DNA of 64,000 nucleotides, from NCBI GenBank assembly GCA_900079685.1, contig LT599018.1:1200970-1264969 (forward strand), given 5' to 3'. This document shows, one piece after another, positions 43,521 through 53,087 of the stretch (the first letter of the stretch is position 1; each line of letters opens with the position of its first letter). Below the pieces are notes generated by a model, which did no database searches, had not been told where the DNA came from, and was given only the letters and a program-made list of their open reading frames with translations. Both the position numbers and the translations under genes were made by a program. This DNA is from an uncultured delta proteobacterium (GTDB lineage Bacteria; Desulfobacterota; Desulfovibrionia; Desulfovibrionales; Desulfovibrionaceae).

Positions 43521-44798
43521 CTATATGTCGACCGAATTGGGGATGAACAACGTAAGCTCGGGGAAGAACAGAATGACCAGCATGACCACAAGCATGATGA
43601 AAAGATAGGGAATGCAGGAAACAGACAGCTTTTCAATGGTGATGTTGGCGATGTTGCAGGCCACGAAGAGGCAGAGGCCGACAGGCGGCGTAATCTGCCC
43701 GATGGCGAGCGTCAGCACCAGAAGCACGCCGAAGAACACCGGGTCAATGCCCACGCTCTCGATGATCGGGAACAGGATCGGGGTCATGAGCACCACGGCC
43801 ACCGCGTTGTCCAGGAAAGTCCCGACGATGAGGAGCGAAATGCAGATCATGATCAGGAGAACGTTGGGCTCGCGGGAGATATTGAGCATCATCTGCCCGA
43901 TGGCCTGGGGGATCTGCTCGCTGGCCAGCAGATAGCTGAAGCAGTGAGCGAGGGAGACCAGGATCATGATGATGGCCGAACTCTTGGCCGTGCTCATCAT
44001 GACGTCGATCAGCTTCTTCACGGTCAGTTCCCGGTAGATGAACACGCCGACGACCAGGCCGTAGAAGGCCGCGACCACCGCCGCTTCCGTGGGCGTGAAT
44101 ATCCCGGCGTAAATCCCGCCGAGGATAATCACGGGCATGAGCATGGCGAAGAACGATTCCCGCACCGCTTTCCAGGCCTGCGCGCCCGAGGGCGGCTCCT
44201 CACCGACGAACCCGTGTTTTTTCGCCACCATGTAGTTCACGAACATCAGGGCCGCGCTCATGACCAGGCCGGGAACGATGCCGCCGAGGAACATCTTGCC
44301 GATGGACGCGCCCGTGATGACCCCGTAGAGCACCATGTTGATGCTCGGCGGAATCAAAAGGCCGATGACCCCGGAGGCCGCGACGCAGGCCGCCGCGAAT
44401 TCCGTCGAATAGCCCTTGGCTTTCATGGGGGGCACCATGACGGAACCGATGGCCGCCGTGGTGGCCGGGGCGGACCCGGAAATGGCGCCGAAGAACGTGC
44501 AGGCCGCCGTGGAAACCTGGGCCAGCCCGCCGGTATACCGGCCGAAGAAAATGCTGGCGAGAGCCACCAGGCGGGTGGAAACGCCGCCTTGGCTCATGAC
44601 GTTGCCCGCCAGGATGAAGAAGGGAATCGCCATCAGGGTGAAGGTGTCAAGGCCGCTGTAAGCTTTCTGCACGAGCACCATGACCGGCACGTGGCTGTGG
44701 ATCATCATGGTGATCATGGACGACAGGCCGAGCGCAATGGCGATGGGCACCCCGATAACAATCAGAGAGAAGAACGCGATAAAAATGGTTGCTGCCAT
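43521..44798 (-). CDS. TRAP transporter large permease subunit (DctM family)
   Basis: The 425-residue membrane protein has about twelve segments and DctM signatures (SGSAPATTAAIGSVMVPPM, GIFTPTEAAVVAAF, GQITPPVGLCLFVA). It pairs with the DctQ encoded nine bases upstream. AGGAGCAGG precedes the start. It is separated by 53 bases from the PrpR-like gene downstream on the same strand. Confidence 0.93.
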   Translation of the reverse strand: MAATIFIAFFSLIVIGVPIAIALGLSSMITMMIHSHVPVMVLVQKAYSGLDTFTLMAIPFFILAGNVMSQGGVSTRLVALASIFFGRYTGGLAQVSTAACTFFGAISGSAPATTAAIGSVMVPPMKAKGYSTEFAAACVAASGVIGLLIPPSINMVLYGVITGASIGKMFLGGIVPGLVMSAALMFVNYMVAKKHGFVGEEPPSGAQAWKAVRESFFAMLMPVIILGGIYAGIFTPTEAAVVAAFYGLVVGVFIYRELTVKKLIDVMMSTAKSSAIIMILVSLAHCFSYLLASEQIPQAIGQMMLNISREPNVLLIMICISLLIVGTFLDNAVAVVLMTPILFPIIESVGIDPVFFGVLLVLTLAIGQITPPVGLCLFVACNIANITIEKLSVSCIPYLFIMLVVMLVILFFPELTLFIPNSVDI

Positions 44799-44807
44799 TG
44801 CCTGCTC

Positions 44808-45332
44808 CTAAATTTCGTGCGGGTCGTAGACGTCGCCGCCCAGGCCCGTCGCCATGGTGTGGAAGTGCCTGATCGCATAGACCAGAACGTTGCAAAACAT
44901 GAAAAAGCACCCCACGGGGATGGCCAGGTACGTCACGCCGATGGGCAGCCAGGGCAGGGAGGGGGAAAACTGGCCGAGCATGAACACGCGCTGGCTCACG
45001 ATGAATCCCTGATAGATGAAAACAAAAAGGAACCACAGGCAAAACCCGTCGGCCAGGAGGTAAAAGGCCGCCTTCACCCTTGGGCTGAAAAGATCGGTGA
45101 GCAGGGTCACGTTAATGTGTTTGCCTTCGTAAAACGCGATGCTCGCGCCGGTATAGGTCGCCCACATAAACAAATATTTGGCGCCTTCCTCGGACCAGGA
45201 CAGGGGCTGCTCAAGGCAGTAACGGAACACCACCTGCATGAAGGTCAGGATCACCATCAGGGTGAAGGTGACGAACATGATCCCGCAAAGGATCTTGTTC
45301 ACCTTGGTATTGAATGCTTGCAGAAGCTGCAT
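44808..45332 (-). CDS. TRAP transporter small membrane subunit (DctQ family)
   Basis: The 174-residue protein has four membrane segments and the LSWSEEGAKYLFMWATYTG pattern. The ATG at 45332 is chosen because AAGGAG lies five bases upstream; the in-frame ATG at 45350 has none. It follows a 28-base perfect palindrome that separates it from dctP, and precedes dctM by nine bases. Confidence 0.9.
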   Translation of the reverse strand: MQLLQAFNTKVNKILCGIMFVTFTLMVILTFMQVVFRYCLEQPLSWSEEGAKYLFMWATYTGASIAFYEGKHINVTLLTDLFSPRVKAAFYLLADGFCLWFLFVFIYQGFIVSQRVFMLGQFSPSLPWLPIGVTYLAIPVGCFFMFCNVLVYAIRHFHTMATGLGGDVYDPHEI

Positions 45333-45355
45333 AGGGTCTCCTTGACTCATTCGCG

Positions 45356-45383
45356 GCCGCCGCCGGGGATCCCCGGCGGCGGC
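45356..45383 (-). repeat. 28-base perfect palindrome between dctP and dctQ
   Basis: Bases 45356-45383 read the same on both strands (GCCGCCGCCGGGG, AT, and the complement). In RNA this gives a stem of about twelve pairs with a four-base loop. It lies between the dctP stop and the dctQ ribosome site and is likely to set the DctP:DctQM ratio. Confidence 0.75.
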
Positions 45384-45401
45384 AAGGGAAGTTCACCGCG
45401 G

Positions 45402-46376
45402 TTATTGAATAGCCAGAATCTGGTCGACAATGGCACCGTATTTTTTGCGGGCGTCATCGTACACGGGCTTGCAGGCGTCCAGGAAGGGCTTCATGTCTTC
45501 CACGGAGTTGACCGCTATTTTGGTCTTCAGCTCTTCAAGCTGCTTGGCTTCGTCGTCCGTCACCATCTTGCGGGATACGGCGGCGTATTCCTTGCCGGTT
45601 TCCAGCAGGATCGTCCGGTATTCGGGCTTCAGGCCGTCGAAGATGACCTTGCTCATGCACAGCGGCTCGACGTTGTGCTGGTGGCCGGTCAGGGAGAAGT
45701 ACTTCTGCACTTCGTACCATTTTTGGGTCAGGATATGGGCGATGGGGTTTTCCTGGCCGTCAACCGTGCCGAGTTGCAGGGCGGAATAGATTTCGCCGAA
45801 GCTCATGGGGGTCGGCAGCGCGCCGAGCGCCTTGAAGGATTCGAGCGTCACCTGGGAGTTGGGGGTACGGAGCTTCAGGCCTTTCAGGTCTTCGAGCTTG
45901 TTGATGGGGCGCTTGGAGTTGGAAACGTGGCGGAAGCCGTTTTCCCAGTAACCGATAATCACAAGGCCCTTCTTCTCCGCTTCCTTGGCAAAAAACGCGC
46001 CGACGTCGCCGTCCATGGCCTTGGCCACGTGATTGATGTCACGGAAGAGGAACGGCAGGTTCAGCGCGCCGAACACGTCGACGAAGGAGGAAATCTGGGA
46101 GTCGGAGGTCAGCACCATGTCCACGGTGCCGAGCTGGGCGCCTTCAACAAGCTGGCGCTGGTTGCCGAGCTGGTCCGAGGGGAAGATCTTGATTTCGATC
46201 TCGCCGTTGGATTTTTTCTTCACCGCTTCCACAAACTGTTCGCAGGTCAGGTTATAGTGGTGGTTGGGAGCACCCGTGTGCCCCAGTTTGAGGGTAACCT
46301 TGGCAAGAGCCGCGCCGGGGAACAGCATAACGGCAAGACAAAGGGCGATGCTGAGACGGAAAAACCTTGCTTTCAT
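45402..46376 (-). CDS. TRAP transporter periplasmic solute-binding protein (DctP family)
   Basis: The 324-residue product has a signal peptide ending near ALA at about residue 25 and the DctP core (KGLKLRTPNSQVT with the ligand Arg, GALPTPMSFGEIYSALQLGTVDGQENP). It feeds the DctQM pair. The HMG-CoA lyase encoded upstream and the PrpR-like sensor suggest a branched or 3-hydroxy-acid substrate, but the cargo is not determined. A GTAGGAG site precedes the start. Confidence 0.9.
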   Translation of the reverse strand: MKARFFRLSIALCLAVMLFPGAALAKVTLKLGHTGAPNHHYNLTCEQFVEAVKKKSNGEIEIKIFPSDQLGNQRQLVEGAQLGTVDMVLTSDSQISSFVDVFGALNLPFLFRDINHVAKAMDGDVGAFFAKEAEKKGLVIIGYWENGFRHVSNSKRPINKLEDLKGLKLRTPNSQVTLESFKALGALPTPMSFGEIYSALQLGTVDGQENPIAHILTQKWYEVQKYFSLTGHQHNVEPLCMSKVIFDGLKPEYRTILLETGKEYAAVSRKMVTDDEAKQLEELKTKIAVNSVEDMKPFLDACKPVYDDARKKYGAIVDQILAIQ

Positions 46377-46440
46377 GAAAGACTCCTACAGGCAAGAGGG
46401 TGAAGCGCATGCGGCTCGTGCCGAAAACCGGCGTCCCGGT

Positions 46441-47376
46441 TCATGCGCACTGGAAGAAACAAAATTCCGAATACGTCCTTGCGGAAGCAAGACGGCCCGG
46501 GATACCCGGATTGACCTTTTCCTTGACGATGGCCACCGCCTTCAGAAGCTTTTCAAGGTCGATGCCCGTGGCAATGCCCATGCGGTGGAGCATGTTGACC
46601 ATGTCCTCGGTGGAGGTGTTGCCCGCCGCGCCCGGCGCGAAGGGGCACCCGCCGAGGCCGCCCGCGGCGACCTCAAAGCAGTCGACCCCCATCTGCAAAG
46701 CCGCCAGGGTGTTGGCAAGGCCCATCCCGTGGGTGTCGTGCAGGTGCAGCGCCATGGGCGTTTCCGGAAACGCCTTGCGCACGGCGGCGACGACGGCCTG
46801 GACCTGAACCGGGTTCGCCACGCCGATGGTATCGCACAGGGAAACGGTTCTCGCCCCGCGCGCGAGGCTTTCCTCAAGCAGCCAGAGCACCTGTTTCACG
46901 GGCGTTTCGCCGTCAAAGGGACAGCCGAAGACCGTGGACATGGACAGATTGACCCGCAGGGCCGGGAACGCACTCGTGATGGAGGCGAGATCGTTCAGGG
47001 ACTCTTCGTGCGTTCTGTTGATGTTGGCCTTGTTGTGCGCCGCGCTCGCCGAGATGACGTAGCTTATCTCCGGCACCCCGGCCTTGGCCGCGTTTTCCGC
47101 CCCCCGGAGGTTGGGAGCGAGCGCGACCAGCTCCACCTGGGGCAGATTTTTGCGGCAATGGGCGATGATCTCCCCGGCATCGGCCATCTGGGGGATGGCC
47201 TTGGGGCTCACGAAGCTGGTCGCCTCCATTTTGGTAACGCCGGCGGCGGCCAGAGCGTTGATAATTTCAATTTTGACCTCAGTGGGTATCCATTCCTTGA
47301 TATTCTGAAACCCGTCCCGGGCGGTGATGTCCGTAACGCGGACACGCTTCGGCAAGAAGCCTTTGGCGGTGTTCAT
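46441..47376 (-). CDS. Hydroxymethylglutaryl-CoA lyase family enzyme
   Basis: The 311-residue protein is a TIM barrel with the HMG-CoA lyase signature GGLGGCPFAPGAAGN, the start DITARDGFQNIKEW (Asp and Arg of the active site) and the HLHDTHGMG metal motif. HMG-CoA lyase splits HMG-CoA to acetyl-CoA and acetoacetate with a divalent metal. The start at 47376 is preceded by AGGAG. It is first in an operon with TRAP PQM and a PrpR-like activator. Leucine-catabolism genes are not near, so it may act on another 3-hydroxy-3-methyl-acyl-CoA. Confidence 0.88.
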   Translation of the reverse strand: MNTAKGFLPKRVRVTDITARDGFQNIKEWIPTEVKIEIINALAAAGVTKMEATSFVSPKAIPQMADAGEIIAHCRKNLPQVELVALAPNLRGAENAAKAGVPEISYVISASAAHNKANINRTHEESLNDLASITSAFPALRVNLSMSTVFGCPFDGETPVKQVLWLLEESLARGARTVSLCDTIGVANPVQVQAVVAAVRKAFPETPMALHLHDTHGMGLANTLAALQMGVDCFEVAAGGLGGCPFAPGAAGNTSTEDMVNMLHRMGIATGIDLEKLLKAVAIVKEKVNPGIPGRLASARTYSEFCFFQCA

Positions 47377-47761
47377 GTGATTCTCCTGTCGTGGCGCTTG
47401 CATCACGGTTTACGGAACGTTTCCGGCAAACCCGGCCCTTGCCGGAGCAGGATACCGGCGCGGAGAAAACGTTTATGCCGCATTCATCAAAAACTGTGCC
47501 ACGGTCTCAGAAAAAAGATGTTTTCAAGCAACACCAAAATATAATTAGAAAATCATAAATAATAATCCCGCAAAAAGGAACCGCCGCGTGTGCTGTTTGT
47601 ACCTTTTTTGATAATCGCGGATCAGAATTGATACCAAAAGTATTGGAAAAACACAAAACAGATATCATGTATAGGCCAGGGGGTGCCCGCACCCCGGATC
47701 AACAAGGAAAAGCCCGGGCCGGGGGGATGCCGGTGCGTGAAAGGGAAAGAGCCGGCGAGGC
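47377..47761. promoter_or_regulatory. Intergenic region upstream of HMG-CoA lyase
   Basis: No gene is supported in these 385 bases, which lie between two minus-strand genes. The region holds a candidate sigma-54 promoter (separate entry) and an AT-rich part at 47515-47660, where an enhancer site for the PrpR-like protein might lie. A weak GGGGTGC/GCACCCC stem at 47680-47695 follows GltS. Confidence 0.5.
47486..47501 (-). promoter_or_regulatory. Candidate sigma-54 promoter
   Basis: On the minus strand TGGCACAGTTTTTGAT matches the -24/-12 consensus TGGCAC-N5-TTGC with GC changed to GA at -12 and correct spacing. It lies about 110 bases before the HMG-CoA-lyase start, and the same operon ends with a sigma-54 activator. 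The functional assignment is inference. Confidence 0.55.
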
Positions 47762-48949
47762 TTATTTCAAAAAATTCATGAGGAGCGTGATGACAAAGGG
47801 ATTGAGCATGTTGATAAGGATGACGGAAATAACCGGCAGCATGAACCATGGCGCGGGCGCGGGACCGTATTTTTCGATAACCGTTGCCATATTGGCTACC
47901 ACGTTGGGGACTTGCCCCAGCCCCACGCCGCAATACCCGGCGGCCATGACCGCGGCCTCGTAGTCCCTGCCCGTGACCCGGAAAACCACGGCATACACGT
48001 ATACGAGAAAAAATGCCGTCTGCGCGCCCAGAATGACGGCCATCGGGACAGCGAGGGTGAACAACTCCCATACTTCGAGCGACATGAGAGACAGGGTGAG
48101 AAAAAGCGAGAGCGTTATATTCCCGATGCCGTTCAATTCCGCCATCCGCAGCCGTACCCCCCGGGCATCCGCGATATTCCGCACGAGTGCCGCCGCAAAG
48201 ACGCCGCCTACAAAATATGGGAACGTTATACCGGTTTTGTTCAGCAACAGCACGAGATACGTGCCGAGCAGCATCGTCAGAAGCACAAGAAAGACGCTTG
48301 ACGCGATGCTTTTCTCCGACGACGGGCGCGCATCCTTCTCCTCCAGCGGCGCGGCGGCAGTTCCGCCCCCTCCCGGGGCCAGCGCATACCGGTCTATGAG
48401 GACCTTGGCGACGGGCCCGCCCGTCAGGCTTCCGGCAAACAACCCGTAGGTGGCCGCCGCAAGACCGACCAGGGTGGCATTCGGCACGCCCACGCTTTCA
48501 AAAAGAGGCCCGAAAGCAACGGATGACCCTATGCCGCCCGTAAAGGAGACGGACCCCATGCTGACCCCCAGAAGCGGGTGCAGCCCCAGAAGGCTCGCCA
48601 GCCCGATGCCGATGCCGTTCTGCAAAAACAGCAGGAAAACAATGGTCGCGGAAACGGTGAGGCCGAGGCGGCCACTCCGCCTGATAACCCGGATGCTGGC
48701 CATAAATCCGGTGCACGTGAAGAACATGACCATCAGGAAAGTGTTCAGCCCCTGGTCCAGTTTTACGGAAAAAAGCCCGGACTCGTGCCCCAGGAGCGTT
48801 ACAACCGAGAAAACAAGCCCGCCGACAACGGGCGCGGGGATGAAATAGCGCTGCAGAAACGAGGCGCGCTCCCGGATTTTGACGCCGGCCAGCAAGACGA
48901 TGACGGCAAGCCCGATGGTCTGGATAAGATCGAAAGAAAGAACAGCCAT
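47762..48949 (-). CDS. gltS: GltS-type sodium:glutamate symporter
   Basis: The 395-residue membrane protein has about ten to twelve segments and the GltS pattern (FDLIQTIGLAVIVLLAGVKIRERASFLQRYFIPAPVVGG start, SVSFTGGIGSSVAFGP in the first repeat and AAGYCGVGLGQVPNVVANM in the second). It imports glutamate with Na+. The length matches the family. AAGGAG precedes the start. It is divergent from the SDR/TRAP operon and probably independent of it. Confidence 0.9.
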   Translation of the reverse strand: MAVLSFDLIQTIGLAVIVLLAGVKIRERASFLQRYFIPAPVVGGLVFSVVTLLGHESGLFSVKLDQGLNTFLMVMFFTCTGFMASIRVIRRSGRLGLTVSATIVFLLFLQNGIGIGLASLLGLHPLLGVSMGSVSFTGGIGSSVAFGPLFESVGVPNATLVGLAAATYGLFAGSLTGGPVAKVLIDRYALAPGGGGTAAAPLEEKDARPSSEKSIASSVFLVLLTMLLGTYLVLLLNKTGITFPYFVGGVFAAALVRNIADARGVRLRMAELNGIGNITLSLFLTLSLMSLEVWELFTLAVPMAVILGAQTAFFLVYVYAVVFRVTGRDYEAAVMAAGYCGVGLGQVPNVVANMATVIEKYGPAPAPWFMLPVISVILINMLNPFVITLLMNFLK

Positions 48950-49143
48950 ACCCGCTCCTTACCGGCCGGGATCCGCCCGGCCCGCGCCCTGCGCCTATTT
49001 CGGCAAAAGCCATGCCGTCTGCCCGATGCGGTTTGCTATACCGGCATGCCCGCCACAAGGCAAGGGGCGCCACAGTGGCGGGCGCCGGTTGCCATACAGG
49101 GATTGACCATGCTGCAATAATGACGATTCCGGAAGACTGTTTC

Positions 49144-49200
49144 AAAAGTCTGACAATTAAACTTGACGAATATTGCTTCATTCATCTATAAGTCAGACAA
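49144..49200 (+). promoter_or_regulatory. Promoter with paired GTCWGAC operator candidates before the SDR/TRAP operon
   Basis: AAAAGTCTGACAA stands at 49144-49156 and AAGTCAGACAA at 49190-49200; both contain the palindrome GTCWGAC. Between them TTGACG (49163-49168) with an 18-base gap precedes TATAAG (49187-49192), a fair sigma-70 promoter. The operators thus flank the -35 and overlap the -10 region, a suitable arrangement for repression by the GntR protein encoded at 53182. Confidence 0.65.
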
Positions 49201-49228
49201 ATGATCTATTCAAGCAAAAGGATACCCC

Positions 49229-49981
49229 ATGAGACTCCATGATCGTGTCATCCTTGTCACCGGGGCGGCCAAAGGCCTGGGCCGGGCCATGGCCGAAGGC
49301 ATGGCCGCCGAAGGCGCTGCCGTCATGCTTGCGGATATCGACATTGCCGAAGCCGAAACCGTTGCCGCCGTTATCGCCCAAAAGGGGCAGCGCGCCACTG
49401 CCTTCAACCTGGATGTTTCCGACGGCGAAAGCGTCGCGCGGGTGGTCGCGGCCATCCAGAGCCGGGAAGGCAGGATCGACGTTCTGGTCAACAACGCCGG
49501 CATCGCCGCCACCAAGTCCTTTTTCGACACTTCGGAAGCCGAGTGGGACCGGGTCATGCGCATCAACCTCAAAAGCGTTTTTCACTGCTGCCAGGCTGTT
49601 CTCCCTGCCATGACGGAACGCCGCCGCGGCAAGGTCATCAACGTGGCCTCCGTTGCGGCCAAGGTCGGCGGCGGATTGCTCGGCACCACGACCTATGCCG
49701 CCTCCAAGGCCGGGATGATCGGCCTCTCCAAGGGGCTGGCCCGCGAGTTCGCGCCCTTCGGCATCACCGTGAACACCATTGCTCCCGGCTCCATCACAAC
49801 GCCGCTGACATACCAGCACATGACGCCGAAGCAGATGGCCGCCAGCGTGAAGCGTATCCCGCTCGGCAGACGCGGCACCCCGGAGGATATGGTCGGCGCG
49901 GCCGTTTTCCTGGCTTCCCCGGAAAGTGATTTTATCACGGGCGCGACAATAGATGTGAATGGCGGCATTCTTATGGACTGA
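49229..49981 (+). CDS. Short-chain dehydrogenase/reductase (FabG-like)
   Basis: The 250-residue enzyme has the classical SDR features: TGAAKGLG (NAD(P) binding, about 11-18), NNAGIA, the catalytic Ser and YAASK (Tyr-Lys) at about 152-156. It oxidises or reduces a hydroxyl or keto group. It heads an operon with a TRAP transporter and is preceded by AAAGGA, so it likely converts the imported hydroxyacid or polyol. It has no link to fatty acid synthesis genes. Confidence 0.92.
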   Translation: MRLHDRVILVTGAAKGLGRAMAEGMAAEGAAVMLADIDIAEAETVAAVIAQKGQRATAFNLDVSDGESVARVVAAIQSREGRIDVLVNNAGIAATKSFFDTSEAEWDRVMRINLKSVFHCCQAVLPAMTERRRGKVINVASVAAKVGGGLLGTTTYAASKAGMIGLSKGLAREFAPFGITVNTIAPGSITTPLTYQHMTPKQMAASVKRIPLGRRGTPEDMVGAAVFLASPESDFITGATIDVNGGILMD

Positions 49982-50112
49982 CGGTTCCGGAAAGAACGGA
50001 CGAAAACGCCCAACAGCCGCTGAACGGCCACCAACGGCACAACTGCCGCCAACCCGGCACGCCGCGATACAGGAACATTCACCCGTAACCCATAACCAAA
50101 GGGGATCTGAGA

Positions 50113-51120
50113 ATGAAACGCACATTTTTCCCGCTGCTCGCCGCCGCAGCACTCCTCGTGACTGCCTTTTCCGGAGCGGCCGACGCGGAGATCAGAACGC
50201 GCAACCTGCAGCTTGGCCACGCCTTGAGCAACAACCCGAACGATAACTACCACATGCTGAGTGTCGCGTTTTCCGAATCGCTCAAAAAGCTTTCCGGCGG
50301 CAAGATTGCCGTCGAGGTATTCGCCAGCGCCCAACTCGGCAACGAGCGCGAGATGATCGAGGGCGAAAAAATCGGCACCATCGAGATGGCGGTTATCGGC
50401 AACGCGTCGCTGGCCCCCTTTGTCAAGCAGTGCATGGTGGTGGACCTGCCGTTCATGTTCCCCAACTCCCCCGCCGCGCACAAGGTACTGGACGGCCCCG
50501 CGGGGCAGAAGCTGTTCGCGGCCATGGAAAAGAACGGCATCAAACCGCTGGCCTGGGGCGAAGGCGGGTTCCGCCACCTCATCAACCGCCTGCGGCCCGT
50601 GAAAACCCCCGGCGATATCGCCGGCATGAAGCTGCGCGCCGTGGAAAACCCTCTGTTCATCGATACCTATAAAGCCCTTGATTCCAACCCCACGCCCATG
50701 GCCTGGCCGGAAACATTCACCGGGCTGCAGCAGAAAACCATCGATGGCCTGGATATTCCCATCACTGTCATTTACACCAACAAATTCAATGAAATCGCGG
50801 ACTATCTCTCCCTCACCGCCCACTTCTACAACGCCCTGGTTATCACCATGTCCAACCAGGTCTGGAAAAGCTTCAACGCCGAGGAGCAGAAGATTATCCT
50901 GCAAGCCGCGCAGGAAGCCTCGGCAACGCAGCGGAAATTTGTCATGGAAAACGAGCAGAAGTTCGTGGACGACATGGCCGGCAAGGGGCTGAATGTCAAC
51001 AAGGACATCGATTTTCCGGCGTTTCAAAGCAAGATGGGCGTCGTGTACACAAAATACGGGAAAGAAATAGGCCAGGACATGGTCGATATGTTCATCAAGG
51101 CCGTTAACGACTCCAAATAG
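50113..51120 (+). CDS. TRAP transporter periplasmic solute-binding protein (DctP family)
   Basis: The 335-residue product starts with a signal peptide (cleavage near DAE at about residue 25). The core shows GMKLRAVENPLFIDTYKAL (ligand Arg) and NPTPMAWPETFTGLQQKTIDG. It delivers a small acid to the DctQM pair encoded downstream beyond a long hairpin. The AAGGGG site is good. The SDR and the GntR regulator belong to the same system. Confidence 0.9.
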   Translation: MKRTFFPLLAAAALLVTAFSGAADAEIRTRNLQLGHALSNNPNDNYHMLSVAFSESLKKLSGGKIAVEVFASAQLGNEREMIEGEKIGTIEMAVIGNASLAPFVKQCMVVDLPFMFPNSPAAHKVLDGPAGQKLFAAMEKNGIKPLAWGEGGFRHLINRLRPVKTPGDIAGMKLRAVENPLFIDTYKALDSNPTPMAWPETFTGLQQKTIDGLDIPITVIYTNKFNEIADYLSLTAHFYNALVITMSNQVWKSFNAEEQKIILQAAQEASATQRKFVMENEQKFVDDMAGKGLNVNKDIDFPAFQSKMGVVYTKYGKEIGQDMVDMFIKAVNDSK

Positions 51121-51130
51121 GCAGCCGCGA

Positions 51131-51164
51131 GCTTGTGCCGCCTCGCTTGGGAGGCGGCACAAGC
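51131..51164 (+). repeat. Long dctP-dctQ intercistronic hairpin
   Basis: GCTTGTGCCGCCTC (51131-51144) pairs with its exact complement (51151-51164) around six bases. The stem lies ten bases after the dctP stop and before dctQ, as in the two other PQM operons. No T-run follows. Confidence 0.75.
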
Positions 51165-51186
51165 CGCAGCCGGAAGGCAGTGCACC

Positions 51187-51672
51187 ATGCGAGATTTCAT
51201 CCGTACGCTGAGCGACAAGATCAATTCCGCGTCTTATGCCGTGGCGCTGACCTTGCTTGTGATTCTCTCCACGGTTCTCATCATCCAGATCGTCACCCGG
51301 TATGTCCTGAACAGTTCGTTGAGCTGGACCGAAGAAATAGCCCGCTATTGCTTTATTTGGCTGCACATGCTCGCGGCAGGCATCTGCGTGAAGAAAAAAA
51401 TGCACCCCTCGGTGTCGTTTCTGGTCAACATGACGCCGGCGCGCGTCCAGGCCGTTCTTGCCGTTACGGTCAATTTGCTGCTCATCCTCGCCGCGTCCAT
51501 CCTGCTGCTGCAGGGTTTGAAAATCGCCATGCTGACCATGGAGCAGCCGAGCCCCGCCGTGCAGGTACCGCTGGGGCTCGTCTACCTGGCCGTGCCGGTG
51601 GGCGCGTTCACAATGATCTGTCATGTGCTGGCCGACATGTTTGTCGGCGGCAATGCCGCAAAACAGCCATAA
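51187..51672 (+). CDS. TRAP transporter small membrane subunit (DctQ family)
   Basis: The 161-residue product has four membrane segments and LSWTEEIARYCFIWLHMLAAG. The ATG at 51187 is preferred over 51133, since the latter lies within the hairpin and the first gives a normal N-terminus with AAGG upstream. It pairs with the DctM encoded 35 bases downstream. Confidence 0.9.
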   Translation: MRDFIRTLSDKINSASYAVALTLLVILSTVLIIQIVTRYVLNSSLSWTEEIARYCFIWLHMLAAGICVKKKMHPSVSFLVNMTPARVQAVLAVTVNLLLILAASILLLQGLKIAMLTMEQPSPAVQVPLGLVYLAVPVGAFTMICHVLADMFVGGNAAKQP

Positions 51673-51707
51673 CCGCATGATAAGCCAGGCGTAAGAGGAG
51701 AGATTCC

Positions 51708-53000
51708 ATGCAAGCCGCTATGCTTTTCGGCGCGATGTTCTTTTTGATGCTTATAGGCGTTCCAATCGCCTTTTCCATCGAACTGTCCAGCTCGGGCTTT
51801 CTGTTCTTCACCGAGTTGCGGCCCCTCATCCTGGTCGCGCAACGGATTGCCAACGGGATGGACTCCTTTCCTCTCCTGGCGGTTCCGCTCTTCATTCTTG
51901 CGGGGAACCTGATGGAAACCGGCGGCATTTCCAAACGGCTCATCCGCTGGTCGGAGACGCTGGTCGGCGGCATGCCGGGAGGCGTGGGAATGGTCACCAT
52001 CGTGGCCTGCACGCTCTTCGCGGCCCTTACAGGGTCCGGCCCGGCCACGGTTGCGGCCATCGGCACCATCATGATCCCCTCGATGCTCAAAAGCGGGTAT
52101 TCCCATAATGAATCCGCCGGGCTTGTGGCCGCCGCGGGCGCCCTTGGCCCCATCATCCCCCCCAGCATCCCGCTCATCATGTACGGGGTTACCATGAACC
52201 TCTCCATCCCCAAGATGTTCATGGCCGGCATCCTGCCGGGGATATTCATCGCGGCGCTGCTCATGATGGTGAATTACTGGCGGGCCACGCGCCCGTCTTC
52301 CACCATCCGGTACGACAAGGATCACACATTTACCCTTCCGGTGTTCCTGCGCACGACGGCCACCGCTTCCGGCGCGCTGCTCATGCCCGTCATCATCCTT
52401 GGCGGCATCTACGGCGGCATATTCACCCCGACCGAAGCCGCGGCCGTGGGCGTCGGCTACAGCGTGTGCGTCAGCGTTTTCGTCTACCGCGAAATGACTT
52501 ATAAAGGCTTCCTCCTGGCGCTGCGGCGGACTGTTGAAACATCCGGCATGTCCATCTTCATCACGGCGTCCGCCGCCATTTTCGGCTGGATTCTCTCGGC
52601 CACCAAAATGCCTACCCTGCTGGCCGGGGCCGTCATCACCATCGTGGACTCCCAGTTCGTCTACATCCTGATGTTGAACATCGTGCTGTTCATCGTGGGC
52701 GCCCTTATGGATACCATCGCGGCCATCATCATCCTGGCCCCGATCCTGGTGCCCATCGGCATCCAACTCGGCCTGGACGAGCTCCATCTGGGCATGTTCT
52801 TTGTCATCAACCTTGTCATCGGCTATGTGACGCCGCCCTTCGGCTACAACCTGTTCACCGCCGTGGCCATCACAAAGCTCCGGTTCGAGGATGTGGTTAA
52901 AGGCGTTCTGCCCTATCTGATCGTACAGATTATCGCGGTGCTCATCATTGCGTATGTGCCGCAGATATGCCTCTTCCTGCCGAACCTTTTACTCAGGTGA
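51708..53000 (+). CDS. TRAP transporter large permease subunit (DctM family)
   Basis: The 430-residue protein has about twelve membrane segments and DctM signatures (TGSGPATVAAIGTIMIPSM, GIFTPTEAAAVGVG, GYVTPPFGYNLFTAV). AGAGGAGAG precedes the start. It closes the SDR-dctP-dctQ-dctM operon and is followed by a hairpin and then the GntR gene. Confidence 0.93.
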   Translation: MQAAMLFGAMFFLMLIGVPIAFSIELSSSGFLFFTELRPLILVAQRIANGMDSFPLLAVPLFILAGNLMETGGISKRLIRWSETLVGGMPGGVGMVTIVACTLFAALTGSGPATVAAIGTIMIPSMLKSGYSHNESAGLVAAAGALGPIIPPSIPLIMYGVTMNLSIPKMFMAGILPGIFIAALLMMVNYWRATRPSSTIRYDKDHTFTLPVFLRTTATASGALLMPVIILGGIYGGIFTPTEAAAVGVGYSVCVSVFVYREMTYKGFLLALRRTVETSGMSIFITASAAIFGWILSATKMPTLLAGAVITIVDSQFVYILMLNIVLFIVGALMDTIAAIIILAPILVPIGIQLGLDELHLGMFFVINLVIGYVTPPFGYNLFTAVAITKLRFEDVVKGVLPYLIVQIIAVLIIAYVPQICLFLPNLLLR

Positions 53001-53010
53001 CAGCGGCGGG

Positions 53011-53037
53011 CCGCCGGGATCACAATGATCCCGGCGG
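53011..53037 (+). terminator. Hairpin after dctM
   Basis: CCGCCGGGATCA (53011-53022) pairs with its exact complement (53026-53037) around three bases, eleven bases after the dctM stop. The T-rich part after it is short (TTGC), so termination may be incomplete. Confidence 0.65.
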
Positions 53038-53087
53038 TTGCATACGGGGCGGAACAGCGATACTCTTATGGTGTGAAGAATCTATTC

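Noticed and set aside
43944-46403. Long plus-strand frame opposite the TRAP genes
   Set aside because: Same shadow effect; the minus-strand DctP, DctQ and DctM are unmistakable.
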